Part shown: piece after piece, positions 25,938-34,967 of the stretch
Numbering within the stretch: the first letter of the stretch is position 1
Layout of the letters: each line of letters starts with the position of its first letter
Source: Paraburkholderia susongensis
Lineage (GTDB): Bacteria > Pseudomonadota > Gammaproteobacteria > Burkholderiales > Burkholderiaceae
Direction: 5' to 3'
Assembly (NCBI RefSeq): GCF_900177725.1
Contig: NZ_FXAT01000002.1
Span: 248,001 to 312,000, forward strand
DNA length: 64,000 nucleotides
The notes under the pieces: generated by a model
Told to the model about the DNA's origin: nothing
The model's database searches: none
Seen by the model: only the letters and a program-made list of their open reading frames with translations
Position numbers and translations under genes: made by a program

Positions 25938-26270
25938 TCAGGGTCGATCCGCCTTGACGAGCGCAACCAGCTTTTCCCGCTCGGCAGCAACGCCTTCCTT
26001 ATCGTCCGACGGCCAGTCGAGAACAACTCCATCGTTGAGCGATTTCCGTACCAGCGACGAATAATCCCACTTGCTCAGTTTCCCCGATTGCAGCGCCAGC
26101 CCGATATCACGCCGGAGATCCGCTGGGAAGCTGGCATAGGCGCCCGATAGTGCCGCGTACTGTCGGGCATCGATTTCGGCGGACGCGTGATGTGAGGCCC
26201 AAAACACGACGGCGAAGATAGCCATGAACGGCACAGCCGTGTAGCGGAGAATGAATTTGATGGGCGTCAT
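25938..26270 (-). CDS. Small membrane-anchored or secreted hypothetical protein
   Basis: A 110-residue protein with an N-terminal hydrophobic segment (FILRYTAVPFMAIFAVVFWA followed by SHHASA), which is either a signal peptide or an anchor. The rest is a hydrophilic helical domain with LPADLRRDIGLALQSGKLS-like composition and an acidic turn. The ATG at 26270 is chosen because it places the hydrophobic stretch at the N-terminus; the frame extends 63 bases upstream with basic residues. It is 170 bases downstream of the hyf operon and may belong to it; I do not recognise a family. Confidence 0.55.
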   Translation of the reverse strand: MTPIKFILRYTAVPFMAIFAVVFWASHHASAEIDARQYAALSGAYASFPADLRRDIGLALQSGKLSKWDYSSLVRKSLNDGVVLDWPSDDKEGVAAEREKLVALVKADRP

Positions 26271-26440
26271 TACAGGTTTTCGGGAAGACGCTCGAGCCGC
26301 GAATTTGCAGACCCGACGCTTGATGTTGCGCATGACATCGACGGAAAGCAGCCGAGAGAGGCGGGACGGCCTGCGACGAGCCGCAGGCCGTGTGTCCGGG
26401 GCGCTCTGAGCGAGTCACCGGTGTATGTCACAGCTGGTGA

Positions 26441-26968
26441 TCATGGCGCGAGCATCGTGCGTTTCACACGAAGCGCGGCGAGAATGCCTCTCAGGATATC
26501 GATGGGGGGCGGCGGACAACCCGGTACCGTGACGTCGACAGGAAGAAATTTCGAGAGCGGTCCACATACGGCGTAGCTTTCCTTGAACATGCCACCGGTG
26601 CAGGCGCACTCGCCAACTGCGACGACCAGCTTCGGCTGCGGCGTCGCCTCGTAAGCTCGCAATACCGCTTCCTGCATGTTCAGCGTGAGCGGGCCAGTGA
26701 CGAGCAGCATGTCGGCATGGCGGGGACTCGCGACGAACCTGATACCCAGTCCTTCGATGTTGTAGTACGGATTGTTGAGCGCATGGATTTCCAGTTCGCA
26801 TCCGTTGCAGGAGCCCGCGTCGATCTCCCGAATGCACAACGCCCGGCCTAGTATGTCGAGTATGTCCTGCTGGATCTGCTGGCTTCCGGTGCGCCATGCG
26901 TCATCGCCTTCCGGCACACGCTGATCCGGTGTGTCGGTTTTCGCGATCTGTTTGAGAAGTTGCCACAT
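26441..26968 (-). CDS. hyfI: HyfI/NuoB-like small iron-sulfur subunit
   Basis: A 175-residue subunit of the [NiFe]-hydrogenase-4/complex I small-subunit family. All four ligands of the proximal 4Fe-4S cluster are present: Cys54 and Cys57 in GSCNGCELE, Cys121 or Cys123 in GECACTGG, and Cys151 in PGCPPPP. The CxxC spacing is hydrogenase-like rather than the CC of NuoB. It would pass electrons from or to the HyfG site on the cytoplasmic side of the membrane. The start overlaps the hyfG stop by one base (TAATG). Confidence 0.9.
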   Translation of the reverse strand: MWQLLKQIAKTDTPDQRVPEGDDAWRTGSQQIQQDILDILGRALCIREIDAGSCNGCELEIHALNNPYYNIEGLGIRFVASPRHADMLLVTGPLTLNMQEAVLRAYEATPQPKLVVAVGECACTGGMFKESYAVCGPLSKFLPVDVTVPGCPPPPIDILRGILAALRVKRTMLAP

Positions 26969-28530
26969 TACAGGTCATGTCCCGCGTAGTTCAGATTGAA
27001 CGACTTGTTGATCAGTGGAAAATCGGGAACGATATTGCCGATGATCGCGTGTTCGAGTGCCGGCCAGTTCTGCCATGACGGGTCATGGCAGTGACATCGC
27101 AAAATGTTCCCGTCAGTCCCGGTCTCCAGTGCGATGAACACATCGCCGCGCCAGCCTTCGATCCACCCCACCCCGCGTGATGGCGCGCCTTCGTGTTCAA
27201 GCGGCGTGACGATACTGCCTCCCGGCAGGTCCGAGAGAAGAGTCCGGATCAGCCGGACCGATTCGTAGATCTCGTTGAACCTCACCGTGACTCGAGCCGC
27301 CACGTCGCCCCGGTCATCGTTGACGGCCTGCACCTGAACCTCGTGGTAAGGCGCGTAGGGATGATCGATGCGCACATCGATTTTCCGGCCGCTCGCACGC
27401 CCCACCAGCCCGCACACGCCGAAGTGCTCCGCCACTCTTGCGGAGAGGACGCCGGCACCCGCAAAGCGATCCTGCAGCCCCGACTGGTCGTCGTAAATCT
27501 TCTGCATCACACGGACCTGCGCGTCAATCTGGTCGCACTGCGTCAGCATCGCGGCGATGAAGCGCGGATCGATGTCCGTTGCGACGCCCCCGGGAACGAT
27601 CCGATCCATCAGATAGCGATGTCCGAAAGCCTGATTGTTCAGACGTAGCCAGTCTTCCTTCAGACGGGAAAACTGTGCGAGGCCATACGCGAACCCCGCG
27701 TCGTTGCCGAGCGCTCCAAGGTCACCCAGGTGGTTGGCAATGCGCTCGCGCTCCAGCAGCAGCGCGCGCAGCCACTGCGCGCGTGGCGGAATCCGTCCAT
27801 TCAACGCTCGCTCGACCGCCATGCAATAGGCCCACGTAAACGCGACCGTCGTGTCTCCGGCGATGCGTCCTGCGAGACGGTGTCCGTCGAGCGCGGACAC
27901 GTGCTCGAACAGCCGCTCGATTCCCCGGTGCGCATAGCCCAGCCGCTCCTCGAGGCGCAACACCTTTTCGCCGACAACCGAGAAGCGGAAGTGTCCGGGC
28001 TCGATCACGCCTGCGTGGATCGGACCGACGGCAATCTCGTGAACACCGTCACCATCGACGTGGACGAACGGATAGTCCGCTTCCTGGGATTGAAACCGCT
28101 CGGTCCCGGAGGACAATTTCTGCAACGGAAAGTAATCGGCAGGCCAGTTGCCATGATTCAGCCACGGCCGTGTATCGCCGGCGCCGATCGCGCGCAGCCC
28201 GACCAGATCGTAGACGGCCCGTTGCATGCGTGTCGCGCACGGAAAGACCGCCGATATGTCCGGGTATCCGTCGCTGTCCCCATGCCCGCCGGCTACCGGC
28301 AACTGAAGCCACAGGATGCCGTCCTCCAGCGCGTAAGCGGCGGAGATCGCGAATGTGCCCGGAGCTTCTTCGGCACCCCACAGGGAGATCAGGCGGCCAT
28401 CTGTCTCGCGTACGGCTGCGGCGGTGCGGATCCACGCGTCGGCATCGACCCGCGCGAAATAAGCCGACGACCTGCCCGCAAACACGGACAGGCGAACCAG
28501 TTCGGGAAACCCGAATGCCTCGATGCGCAT
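26968..28530 (-). CDS. hyfG: HyfG-like large subunit lacking NiFe ligands
   Basis: A 520-residue protein with a NuoC-like part (about 1-150) joined to a NuoD/HycE-like part (about 165-520), as in HycE/HyfG. The segment HAGVIEPGHFRFSVVGEKVL and the YAHRGIERLFEH motif are clear. The hydrogenase L1 motif (CGxC) is replaced by Ala-Gly-Asp-Thr in GRIAGDTTVAF (residues 221-231), and the C-terminal L2 motif (DPCxxC) by DPSWQNW (483-489). It cannot hold a normal NiFe centre. It is probably an Ehr-type complex subunit whose redox partner is unknown. Confidence 0.88.
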   Translation of the reverse strand: MRIEAFGFPELVRLSVFAGRSSAYFARVDADAWIRTAAAVRETDGRLISLWGAEEAPGTFAISAAYALEDGILWLQLPVAGGHGDSDGYPDISAVFPCATRMQRAVYDLVGLRAIGAGDTRPWLNHGNWPADYFPLQKLSSGTERFQSQEADYPFVHVDGDGVHEIAVGPIHAGVIEPGHFRFSVVGEKVLRLEERLGYAHRGIERLFEHVSALDGHRLAGRIAGDTTVAFTWAYCMAVERALNGRIPPRAQWLRALLLERERIANHLGDLGALGNDAGFAYGLAQFSRLKEDWLRLNNQAFGHRYLMDRIVPGGVATDIDPRFIAAMLTQCDQIDAQVRVMQKIYDDQSGLQDRFAGAGVLSARVAEHFGVCGLVGRASGRKIDVRIDHPYAPYHEVQVQAVNDDRGDVAARVTVRFNEIYESVRLIRTLLSDLPGGSIVTPLEHEGAPSRGVGWIEGWRGDVFIALETGTDGNILRCHCHDPSWQNWPALEHAIIGNIVPDFPLINKSFNLNYAGHDL

Positions 28531-28533
28531 ATG

Positions 28534-29994
28534 TCACCCCGCGATCATGGCCGCCGCCTGCCGATACCACGTCGCAAGATAGGGCGGAATGTAGAGTCCC
28601 AGCATCAACCCGATTCCAAGATGGACAAACACCGGCAACAACGCCGGTGGGTGTTCAAGAACCTTGGCCGTCGTGTCCCCGAACACCATACCCTGCACGC
28701 GCACGAAGATGGCAGCGAACGCCACGGCAAGCGCGAGCAACAGGAAGGGCGTGGCCCACGGGAGTTTGCTCATTGCGGTCGTCAGGATCAGGAACTCGCT
28801 TGCGAAGACGCCGAACGGCGGCATGCCGAGAATCGCGAGCGCGCCGAGCATCATGCCCCACCCAACGGTTGGGCTCACGCGTAACAACCCGCGGATGTCG
28901 TCGATCGCCTGGGTGCCGGCCTTCTGGGCCGCATGCCCGACGGTGAAGAAGATGGCCGACTTCACCAGCGAATGCACCGTCATGTGGAGCAGGCCCGCAA
29001 AGGTCGCGATGGGGCCGCCAAGCCCGAAGGCGAACGTCATCAGGCCCATGTGTTCGATCGACGAATACGAAAAGAGCCGCTTGACGTCTTTCTGCCGGAA
29101 CAGCGAAAAAGTGGCGATCAGCACCGAGACCAATCCGAAGCCGACCAGCAAGTGTCCTGGCAGGCCGTTCTGGAGTGCACCGTCGGCTAGCACCTTGCAA
29201 CGCAGCACCGCATAGAGCGCGACGTTGAGCAGCAGACCGGACAGCACGGCCGAAATCGGTGTAGGACCTTCGGCATGTGCGTCGGGCAGCCAGTTGTGCA
29301 TGGGCACGAGGCCGACCTTGGTGCCATAGCCGATCAGCAGAAACACGAACGCTAGCGAAATGATGGTCGGGTCGAGACTCCCCTTGACCGCGTTCAGACT
29401 GGTCCAGAGCAGCGCATCGCCGCCGCCGAGCTGCCGGCTCGCGGCGAGATAGAGAAGGATCGTGCCGAACAGCGCCTGCGCGATGCCGACGCCGCACAGG
29501 ATGAAATACTTCCATGCGGCTTCGAGACTTGCCGCCGTGCGATAGACGCTGACCAGCAGCACCGTGGCGAGCGTGGCCGCTTCCATGGCGACCCAGAGGA
29601 TGCCCATGTTGTTGGTGAGCAGCGCGAGCAGCATCGCGAAGATGAACAACTGGTACATGCTGTGGTAGAGGCGCATACGCGGGCCGGTCATCTTGCCGCG
29701 GTCACGCTCGATGCGCATGTACGGTCTTGAAAAGATCGACGTGGTCCAGCCGACGAAGGCTGTCAGCGCGACCAGAAACACGTTGAGCGGATCGACGAAG
29801 AACAGCTTGCCCAGCGCGAACGCCGGCCCGTGCGCCACGGTTTGCACGGCGAGCAGCGCGGCGGCCGCGAATGTGAGGAAGCTGAAGCCGACGTTTAGCT
29901 CGGCCGCGACATGGTGCTGTCCCACCAGCGCCAGACACATGCCTGCGAAAAGCGGAACTCCGAAAACCAGCAGCAGTACCCAGGCTTCAGTCAT
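28534..29994 (-). CDS. hyfF: HyfF-like antiporter-type membrane subunit
   Basis: A 486-residue NuoN/MrpD-like membrane protein with about 14 predicted helices. The conserved region around GYGTKVGLVPMHNWLPDAHA carries the key Lys of the proton channel, followed by SAVLSGLLLNVALYAVLR and FSYSSIEHMGLM. It likely takes part in proton or sodium translocation. The ATG at 29994 is preferred to a TTG at 30009. It overlaps no gene on the start side except hyfE, whose stop is at 29987. Confidence 0.87.
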   Translation of the reverse strand: MTEAWVLLLVFGVPLFAGMCLALVGQHHVAAELNVGFSFLTFAAAALLAVQTVAHGPAFALGKLFFVDPLNVFLVALTAFVGWTTSIFSRPYMRIERDRGKMTGPRMRLYHSMYQLFIFAMLLALLTNNMGILWVAMEAATLATVLLVSVYRTAASLEAAWKYFILCGVGIAQALFGTILLYLAASRQLGGGDALLWTSLNAVKGSLDPTIISLAFVFLLIGYGTKVGLVPMHNWLPDAHAEGPTPISAVLSGLLLNVALYAVLRCKVLADGALQNGLPGHLLVGFGLVSVLIATFSLFRQKDVKRLFSYSSIEHMGLMTFAFGLGGPIATFAGLLHMTVHSLVKSAIFFTVGHAAQKAGTQAIDDIRGLLRVSPTVGWGMMLGALAILGMPPFGVFASEFLILTTAMSKLPWATPFLLLALAVAFAAIFVRVQGMVFGDTTAKVLEHPPALLPVFVHLGIGLMLGLYIPPYLATWYRQAAAMIAG

Positions 29995-30646
29995 CTTTGA
30001 GTTTTTCAAGGTGATGAATGTCCAGACTGTCGAACTGCTCGCGGATCTGGAACATGAACACGCCGAGGATCAGGATGCCCACCAGCACATCGAGTCCAAT
30101 GCCGAGTTCAACGATCATCGGCATGCCGTTCGTGGCCGCGGCCGCAGCAAAAAACAGGCCGTTTTCCATCGACAGGAAGCCGATCACCTGCGGTATCGCC
30201 TTTGCGCGTGTAATCATCATCATGAACGACAGCAGCACGCAGGCGAGCGCGATGCCGAGCGTGCCGCGGGCGACCGACGAGGCGAGCTGGCTGATCGGCG
30301 ACGCGACATTGAACGCCACGATCACAAGCACGATGCCGATCAGCAGGGTGGCGGGAATGTTGAGGAGGGACTCCACATCCGTCTTGACGTCGAGCCGTTG
30401 CACGAGCCTGTAAAGTATCCAGGGAATCAGGCCGACCTTGAGCACCAGGGTCAGTGCGGCGGAGATATAAAGGTGTACGTCGGCAGTGACATATCCCAGG
30501 ATGACATTGGCTGACACGAGTGCCACGCCCTGCAGCGTGTACAGATGAATCAGCGACAGGATCCGGCGCTGGCTGAGCATCGCAAACGACAGCAGCAGCA
30601 GGATGGCGGCCAGGAAGTTGATGATCTGCGTGGCGAACCCGTGCAT
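29987..30646 (-). CDS. hyfE: HyfE-like membrane subunit
   Basis: A 219-residue hydrophobic protein with about seven predicted helices, similar to HyfE, whose C-terminal part resembles NuoK. FLSMENGLFFAAAAATNGMP contains the glutamate that is equivalent to a conserved membrane Glu of NuoK. It lies between hyfC and hyfF in the usual order of hydrogenase-4-type operons, and its start is immediately after the hyfC stop. Confidence 0.85.
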   Translation of the reverse strand: MHGFATQIINFLAAILLLLSFAMLSQRRILSLIHLYTLQGVALVSANVILGYVTADVHLYISAALTLVLKVGLIPWILYRLVQRLDVKTDVESLLNIPATLLIGIVLVIVAFNVASPISQLASSVARGTLGIALACVLLSFMMMITRAKAIPQVIGFLSMENGLFFAAAAATNGMPMIVELGIGLDVLVGILILGVFMFQIREQFDSLDIHHLEKLKDD

Positions 30647-31597
30647 TCACGCCCCCAGCAGAAAGTGAACGAGCATCCCGATGACGGCCAGCAGGAACGC
30701 TGTCGCGAGAAACTCCGGCACGCGGAAAATGCGCATCTTCGCGTTGGTTGTCTCGACTACCGCCAGCGCCGCGCCACCTATCAATAACTTGATGAACAGC
30801 GCGGGTATCGCGAGCAGCAGCGCTGTCGGATTGCCGGCCTCCGCGATGCCCCACGGGATGAACAAGGCGAGCCCGATGCAGGAGTACGCGAACAGTTTGA
30901 GACTCGCGGCCCATTCCATCAGCGCGAGATGCCGGCCGGAATACTCGAGGATCAGCGCCTCGTGGATCATGGTCAGTTCGAGGTGCGTGGTCGGGTTGTC
31001 GACCGGCAGGCGCGCGTTTTCGGCGAGCGACACCATCGTGAACGCGATCCCCGCGAACGCGAGGCTCGGATAGATCGCCAGTTCGCGATGGCTGAGCGTG
31101 GCGACGATCGTGGTCAGCAAGGTCGACTGCGTGATCAGCGCCGCCGAAAACAGCACCATCAGCAAGGCAGGCTCCGCGAGGAAGCCCACCAGCATCTCGC
31201 GGCGCGCGCCGAGCGTGCCGAACGCGGTGCCGACGTCCATCGCGGCCAGCGAGATGGCCACGCGAGCCAGCGCGAAAAGACCCACCAGGGCGATCGCGTC
31301 CGCTGCCGGCGACAGGGGAAGGTCGGTTGAAAGCGTGGGTACGATCGCACAAGCAAGCGTCATGCATGCCCAGACGACATACGGCGCGCCGCGGAATATC
31401 GGACTGGCGTGATCGGCGACGACCGACTCCTTGTTGAACAGCTTGTGCAGCATCCGGTAGGGCTGCCAGATACTCGGCGCCCGGCGGTTCTGCAACCTGG
31501 CGCGGCACATGTTGACCCAGCCCGTCAGCAGTGGGGCCGCCGCCAGAGCAAGCAGGATCTCCAGCCCCTGGGAGAGCAATCCGGAGAGCGTAATCAT
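30647..31597 (-). CDS. hyfC: HyfC/NuoH-like membrane subunit
   Basis: A 316-residue protein of the NuoH/HycD family with eight or so helices. The N-terminal loop RRAPSIWQPYRMLHKLFNKE and the ENARLPVDNPTTHLELTMIH segment, with its conserved Glu and Asp residues, are typical. This subunit connects the hydrophilic arm with the antiporter-like subunits. Its start overlaps the hyfB stop by four bases. Confidence 0.9.
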   Translation of the reverse strand: MITLSGLLSQGLEILLALAAAPLLTGWVNMCRARLQNRRAPSIWQPYRMLHKLFNKESVVADHASPIFRGAPYVVWACMTLACAIVPTLSTDLPLSPAADAIALVGLFALARVAISLAAMDVGTAFGTLGARREMLVGFLAEPALLMVLFSAALITQSTLLTTIVATLSHRELAIYPSLAFAGIAFTMVSLAENARLPVDNPTTHLELTMIHEALILEYSGRHLALMEWAASLKLFAYSCIGLALFIPWGIAEAGNPTALLLAIPALFIKLLIGGAALAVVETTNAKMRIFRVPEFLATAFLLAVIGMLVHFLLGA

Positions 31598-33603
31598 CGT
31601 CTCACCAGCAGCAGCAGCACGATCAGCACGAGAAAGCTGTGCATCAGATAGACCGCGATGCGGCCTGTCTGGAGCAGGCCGGCCAGAGCCGCGACGCGCT
31701 TGACCAGTTGCGCGATCGGCTCATAAATCAGGGCCCACGCACGATCTGTCACGGTGACGCTATACACGGGGTGACTGTCGAATGGCGAAGGAAGCCGCCG
31801 TTCGATCCTGAACAGCGGTGCGAAGATTTCGCGGATCGGCTGCCCGAACCCTTCTGCGGTGTCCTGCATGCGCGCGTTCACGAACGGAAAGCCACAGGCC
31901 CAGGGTGCCGCACGCCGCAGGCGTCCATGGTAAAGACGGCGCACCAGCATCCACGCGAGCCCGCAGCAGGCAACGAAGAACAGCAGGAAAATCAGCGGCA
32001 TGTAGCTGGCACGGCCTACACTGGTGGGTGCGAGCAGCAGCCAGCCGTTGCGCGCGACAGTGGGTCCGATGCCCACGCCAACCAGCATCTGCGTGATGCG
32101 ATCCAGAACGACCACGAACTGCACCGGCAACAACCCGAGCAGCACGCATATCGCTGCGAGCCACGCGAAGCCGACGCGCTCCCACGGACTCGCATCCCGT
32201 GCCTCGCGTAACTTCGCTTCGCGAGGTTGACCGAGAAAGATGATGCCGAAGAACTTGACCATCGTGTAGCCCGCGAGCGCGGCCACGAGGGCAATCAGCG
32301 CGGCCACGAGCGGGACCACCATATTCAGGAACGGGTCAGGCAGGCCGGGGGTGAACAGAAAGCTCTGCAGCAGCAGCCATTCGGAGACGAAGCCGCTCAA
32401 TGGCGGCAGGCCCGCACTGGCAAACGCGCCCACGAGAGCGGCCCACGCCGTCCACGGCATGAAACGGATCAGGCCGCCCAGGCGCCCGAGATTGCGCTCG
32501 CCTGTCGCGTGGAGCACGGAACCGGTGCCGAGAAACAGCAGGCTCTTGAAGGCCGCGTGGCTGGCGATCTGGTAGAACAGAGCCGTCATCGACAAGGCGG
32601 CCAGCGCGTTCATCCCGTATGCGCGAAACAGGATCGCGAGCCCCATGCTGACGAACATCAGGCCGATGTTGTCGATCGACGAGTACGCAAGCAGCCGCTT
32701 CATGTCCGTCTGGATGGCGCTGAACACCACTCCGAACAGGGCGGTGAAGAGTCCGAGCATCAGCATGAGCACGCCCCACCATGCGATCTGCACGTGCAGC
32801 AGGTCGAACACTGTGCGCAACACGCCATAAAGGCCGGCTTTCAGGACGAAGCCGCTCATGAGGGCCGACACCGGTGACGGCGCTGCCGGATGGGCCTCGG
32901 GAAGCCAGACATGCAGCGGAAAGATCCCTGCTTTCGTGCCGAAGCCGAACAGCGCCAGCAGAAACGCGACGGACGCCCAGAATACGTCCAGATGCTGCTC
33001 GCGCATATTGGCGAACGTGTAGTCGCCGGTATTCGCCTGCAACAGGCCGAAGCACAGCAGGAGCGCGAGTGCACCGACGTGGGAGATCAGGAAGTAGAGC
33101 CAGGCCGCCCGGCGGATGTCGGCGAAGCGGTGATTGGTCATCACGAGGAAAGTGGCCGATACCGTCATCGTCTCCCACGCAACCATGAAGCAATACGCAT
33201 CGTCTGCCAGCAGCAGTACTGCCATGCTCGCGAGGCACACGTGATATTCGAAGCAGAGTAATCCAGGCGGTGTACCCTCGCCCTTGCGGAAATAGCCGGC
33301 GGAGAATGCACTCACGCCCGTGCTCACCACGCCGAGTACTGTGAGGAAATACGCCGACAGGCCGTCGAGCCGAAAATGGAACGGCAGGTCCGGCAACCCG
33401 AGCGGCACGATGGCTTGCTGGGGATTTGAGAAAACGCCGGTCAGGCCCAGTCCGCACAGAAGCAGGCCGAACACCGCGCCGACAGGAAACAGCACGTGCG
33501 CCACAACGCGTGTGCGGCGCAGGTTCGCGAGTCCCAGAACCGCAACGACGAGCCAGCCCGCGACCACCAGCACCACGTAATGGACGACCAGCAGATGTTC
33601 CAT
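31594..33603 (-). CDS. hyfB: HyfB-like antiporter-type membrane subunit
   Basis: A 669-residue NuoL/HyfB-like protein with about 16 helices. The conserved core GFGTKAGIFPLHVWLPEAHP with the channel Lys is followed by SALMSGFVLKAGLYGVLR and LLAYSSIDNIGLMFVSMGLA. The ATG at 33603 is chosen because GGAG lies nine bases upstream and the hydrophobic N-terminus begins there; the frame runs 63 bases further upstream. It is 20 bases after the first spermidine-synthase-like gene, suggesting one transcript for that gene and hyfBCEFGI. Confidence 0.9.
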   Translation of the reverse strand: MEHLLVVHYVVLVVAGWLVVAVLGLANLRRTRVVAHVLFPVGAVFGLLLCGLGLTGVFSNPQQAIVPLGLPDLPFHFRLDGLSAYFLTVLGVVSTGVSAFSAGYFRKGEGTPPGLLCFEYHVCLASMAVLLLADDAYCFMVAWETMTVSATFLVMTNHRFADIRRAAWLYFLISHVGALALLLCFGLLQANTGDYTFANMREQHLDVFWASVAFLLALFGFGTKAGIFPLHVWLPEAHPAAPSPVSALMSGFVLKAGLYGVLRTVFDLLHVQIAWWGVLMLMLGLFTALFGVVFSAIQTDMKRLLAYSSIDNIGLMFVSMGLAILFRAYGMNALAALSMTALFYQIASHAAFKSLLFLGTGSVLHATGERNLGRLGGLIRFMPWTAWAALVGAFASAGLPPLSGFVSEWLLLQSFLFTPGLPDPFLNMVVPLVAALIALVAALAGYTMVKFFGIIFLGQPREAKLREARDASPWERVGFAWLAAICVLLGLLPVQFVVVLDRITQMLVGVGIGPTVARNGWLLLAPTSVGRASYMPLIFLLFFVACCGLAWMLVRRLYHGRLRRAAPWACGFPFVNARMQDTAEGFGQPIREIFAPLFRIERRLPSPFDSHPVYSVTVTDRAWALIYEPIAQLVKRVAALAGLLQTGRIAVYLMHSFLVLIVLLLLVRR

Positions 33604-33623
33604 CGGCGTTGTCTCCAGTGCCG

Positions 33624-34457
33624 TCAGACGTCCTGTTCGACGGTCGGCGTGTTGGACGAAGGGCATCCCGCAACGGCCTCTGCCCGGTGATGACGTTCCA
33701 TTTTTTTGACATACCGGTACAGATCAAGCCCCGTCGATTTCGTGATGGCCTCAGCGCGGGCATAGAGGTCAAGCCACCCAGGCACGGTTCTCTGTTTGAC
33801 CCCGATCGCGATCGTGTTGCCTTCGCGCCGCGCTATGGTGCGGAACAGTTTTCCGTTGCACGCGCGGCGTAACCGGTCGAGGTAGATGGCGAGCCGCGGG
33901 TCGCTGTTCAGCAGGTTGGCCACCAGCACACCTTCGTCGCGCAGCGCAGCATGACAGCAGTCGTAAAAAGACTGGCTCGACAGGCTGGCGGGCAGCCCGG
34001 ACGCGTCGAATCCATCGAGCAGGATCACATCCGTGAAGCCAACCTTGCCCGAGAGATATTCCGCAGCGTCGGCGTGCACGATCCGGAATCGGTCTGATTC
34101 AGGTGGAATGAAAAACTGCTCGCGCAACGCGATCACTCTCTCGTCGATTTCCACGTTGGTCACCCGTGCAGACGGAAACTTCTGGAAGCAGTATTTCGAC
34201 AGCGATCCTCCGCCCAGTCCCACGATCAGGATGTCTTCGGGACTGGAGTGAAAAAGCTGGAATGACATCATGGCTCGCGTGTACGGCAGATCGAGCGCAA
34301 GCGGATCACTCTGGCGCATCGAGCTTTGTATGCCGAACGCGTCGAAACGCAGCGACCGCGTGCGCGGCCCCTCGCGTATCACGGGTTCCCCGGAAGTCTT
34401 TCCCCGTCGCCTCGTCAGGGCTTGCCTGAACGGATTGTGATCGGCCGGCAAATTCAT
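33624..34457 (-). CDS. Spermidine-synthase-like methyltransferase-fold protein (copy 1)
   Basis: A 277-residue protein with the SpeE Rossmann fold. The AdoMet/dcAdoMet motif is ILIVGLGGGSLSKYC, and the acidic strand end VTNVEIDERVIALRE follows. The SpeE catalytic DxTDP motif is replaced by LLDGFDASGLP, so putrescine as substrate is doubtful. The ATG at 34457 follows AGGAGG closely; the frame extends far upstream without similarity. It appears to be the first gene of the hyf operon and is paralogous to the gene at 36401. Confidence 0.8.
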   Translation of the reverse strand: MNLPADHNPFRQALTRRRGKTSGEPVIREGPRTRSLRFDAFGIQSSMRQSDPLALDLPYTRAMMSFQLFHSSPEDILIVGLGGGSLSKYCFQKFPSARVTNVEIDERVIALREQFFIPPESDRFRIVHADAAEYLSGKVGFTDVILLDGFDASGLPASLSSQSFYDCCHAALRDEGVLVANLLNSDPRLAIYLDRLRRACNGKLFRTIARREGNTIAIGVKQRTVPGWLDLYARAEAITKSTGLDLYRYVKKMERHHRAEAVAGCPSSNTPTVEQDV

Positions 34458-34967
34458 TGTCCTCCTGAAACCGCGCGGTCCAGTTGCCATGATTAGCAGT
34501 CGTGCAGTGACTGAGAGATGACGACTGGGCCGCGGTAAGCTCAACGCATCCATCCGTGAGGGACAGGCGCCGGGATAGCGCCTGCCGCCAGACACGTTTC
34601 GAAGCGCGGCACGGCGTGAGTGAGCATACGCGCCGCGTTTTCGTGAACCGCGTCGCCGCTGCATCGTTGCTGCGACGTATGCAACCGCGGCATCCCTGCA
34701 TGCCGCCCACCTTCCGGAGAGGTTCTCCATCAGGAGCATCAGGTTAGCAGTTAATGATAATTGCGTTATCATCCTAGCAGCTTTATTGTTCTGGTTCCAC
34801 ACGTGATGATCCGTCGACGTGAGCGGAGGACATGCCGCGTTCGTTCAGGACGCGCCGGAGATACGGGTTTCACCCCGCGCGTGGAATTTGAGAAAACAGC
34901 CTGCTGCACCGGTCCCCGCCTGCGCCGAGGCGCGGTCCGGATACGCGAACACACGAGTCGATACCTG
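34458..34967. promoter_or_regulatory. Divergent control region with a 19-bp palindrome
   Basis: The 510-base gap between the hyf operon and the DUF1275 gene. At 34754-34772 it contains ATGATAATTGCGTTATCAT, a perfect inverted repeat of seven-base arms around five bases, in a locally AT-rich stretch. The arms resemble Fur/Zur-type half-sites, but the spacing does not match a canonical box. It is a likely operator for one or both operons; no gene is seen in the gap. Confidence 0.55.

Noticed and set aside
26968..28530. Annotation as an active [NiFe] hydrogenase large subunit
   Set aside because: Both NiFe cysteine motifs are missing in the translated sequence.
33624..34802. Longer N-terminus of the spermidine-synthase-like protein from 34802
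   Set aside because: The extra 115 codons cross the palindromic control region, are Arg-rich and lack family similarity; a start with AGGAGG is at 34457.
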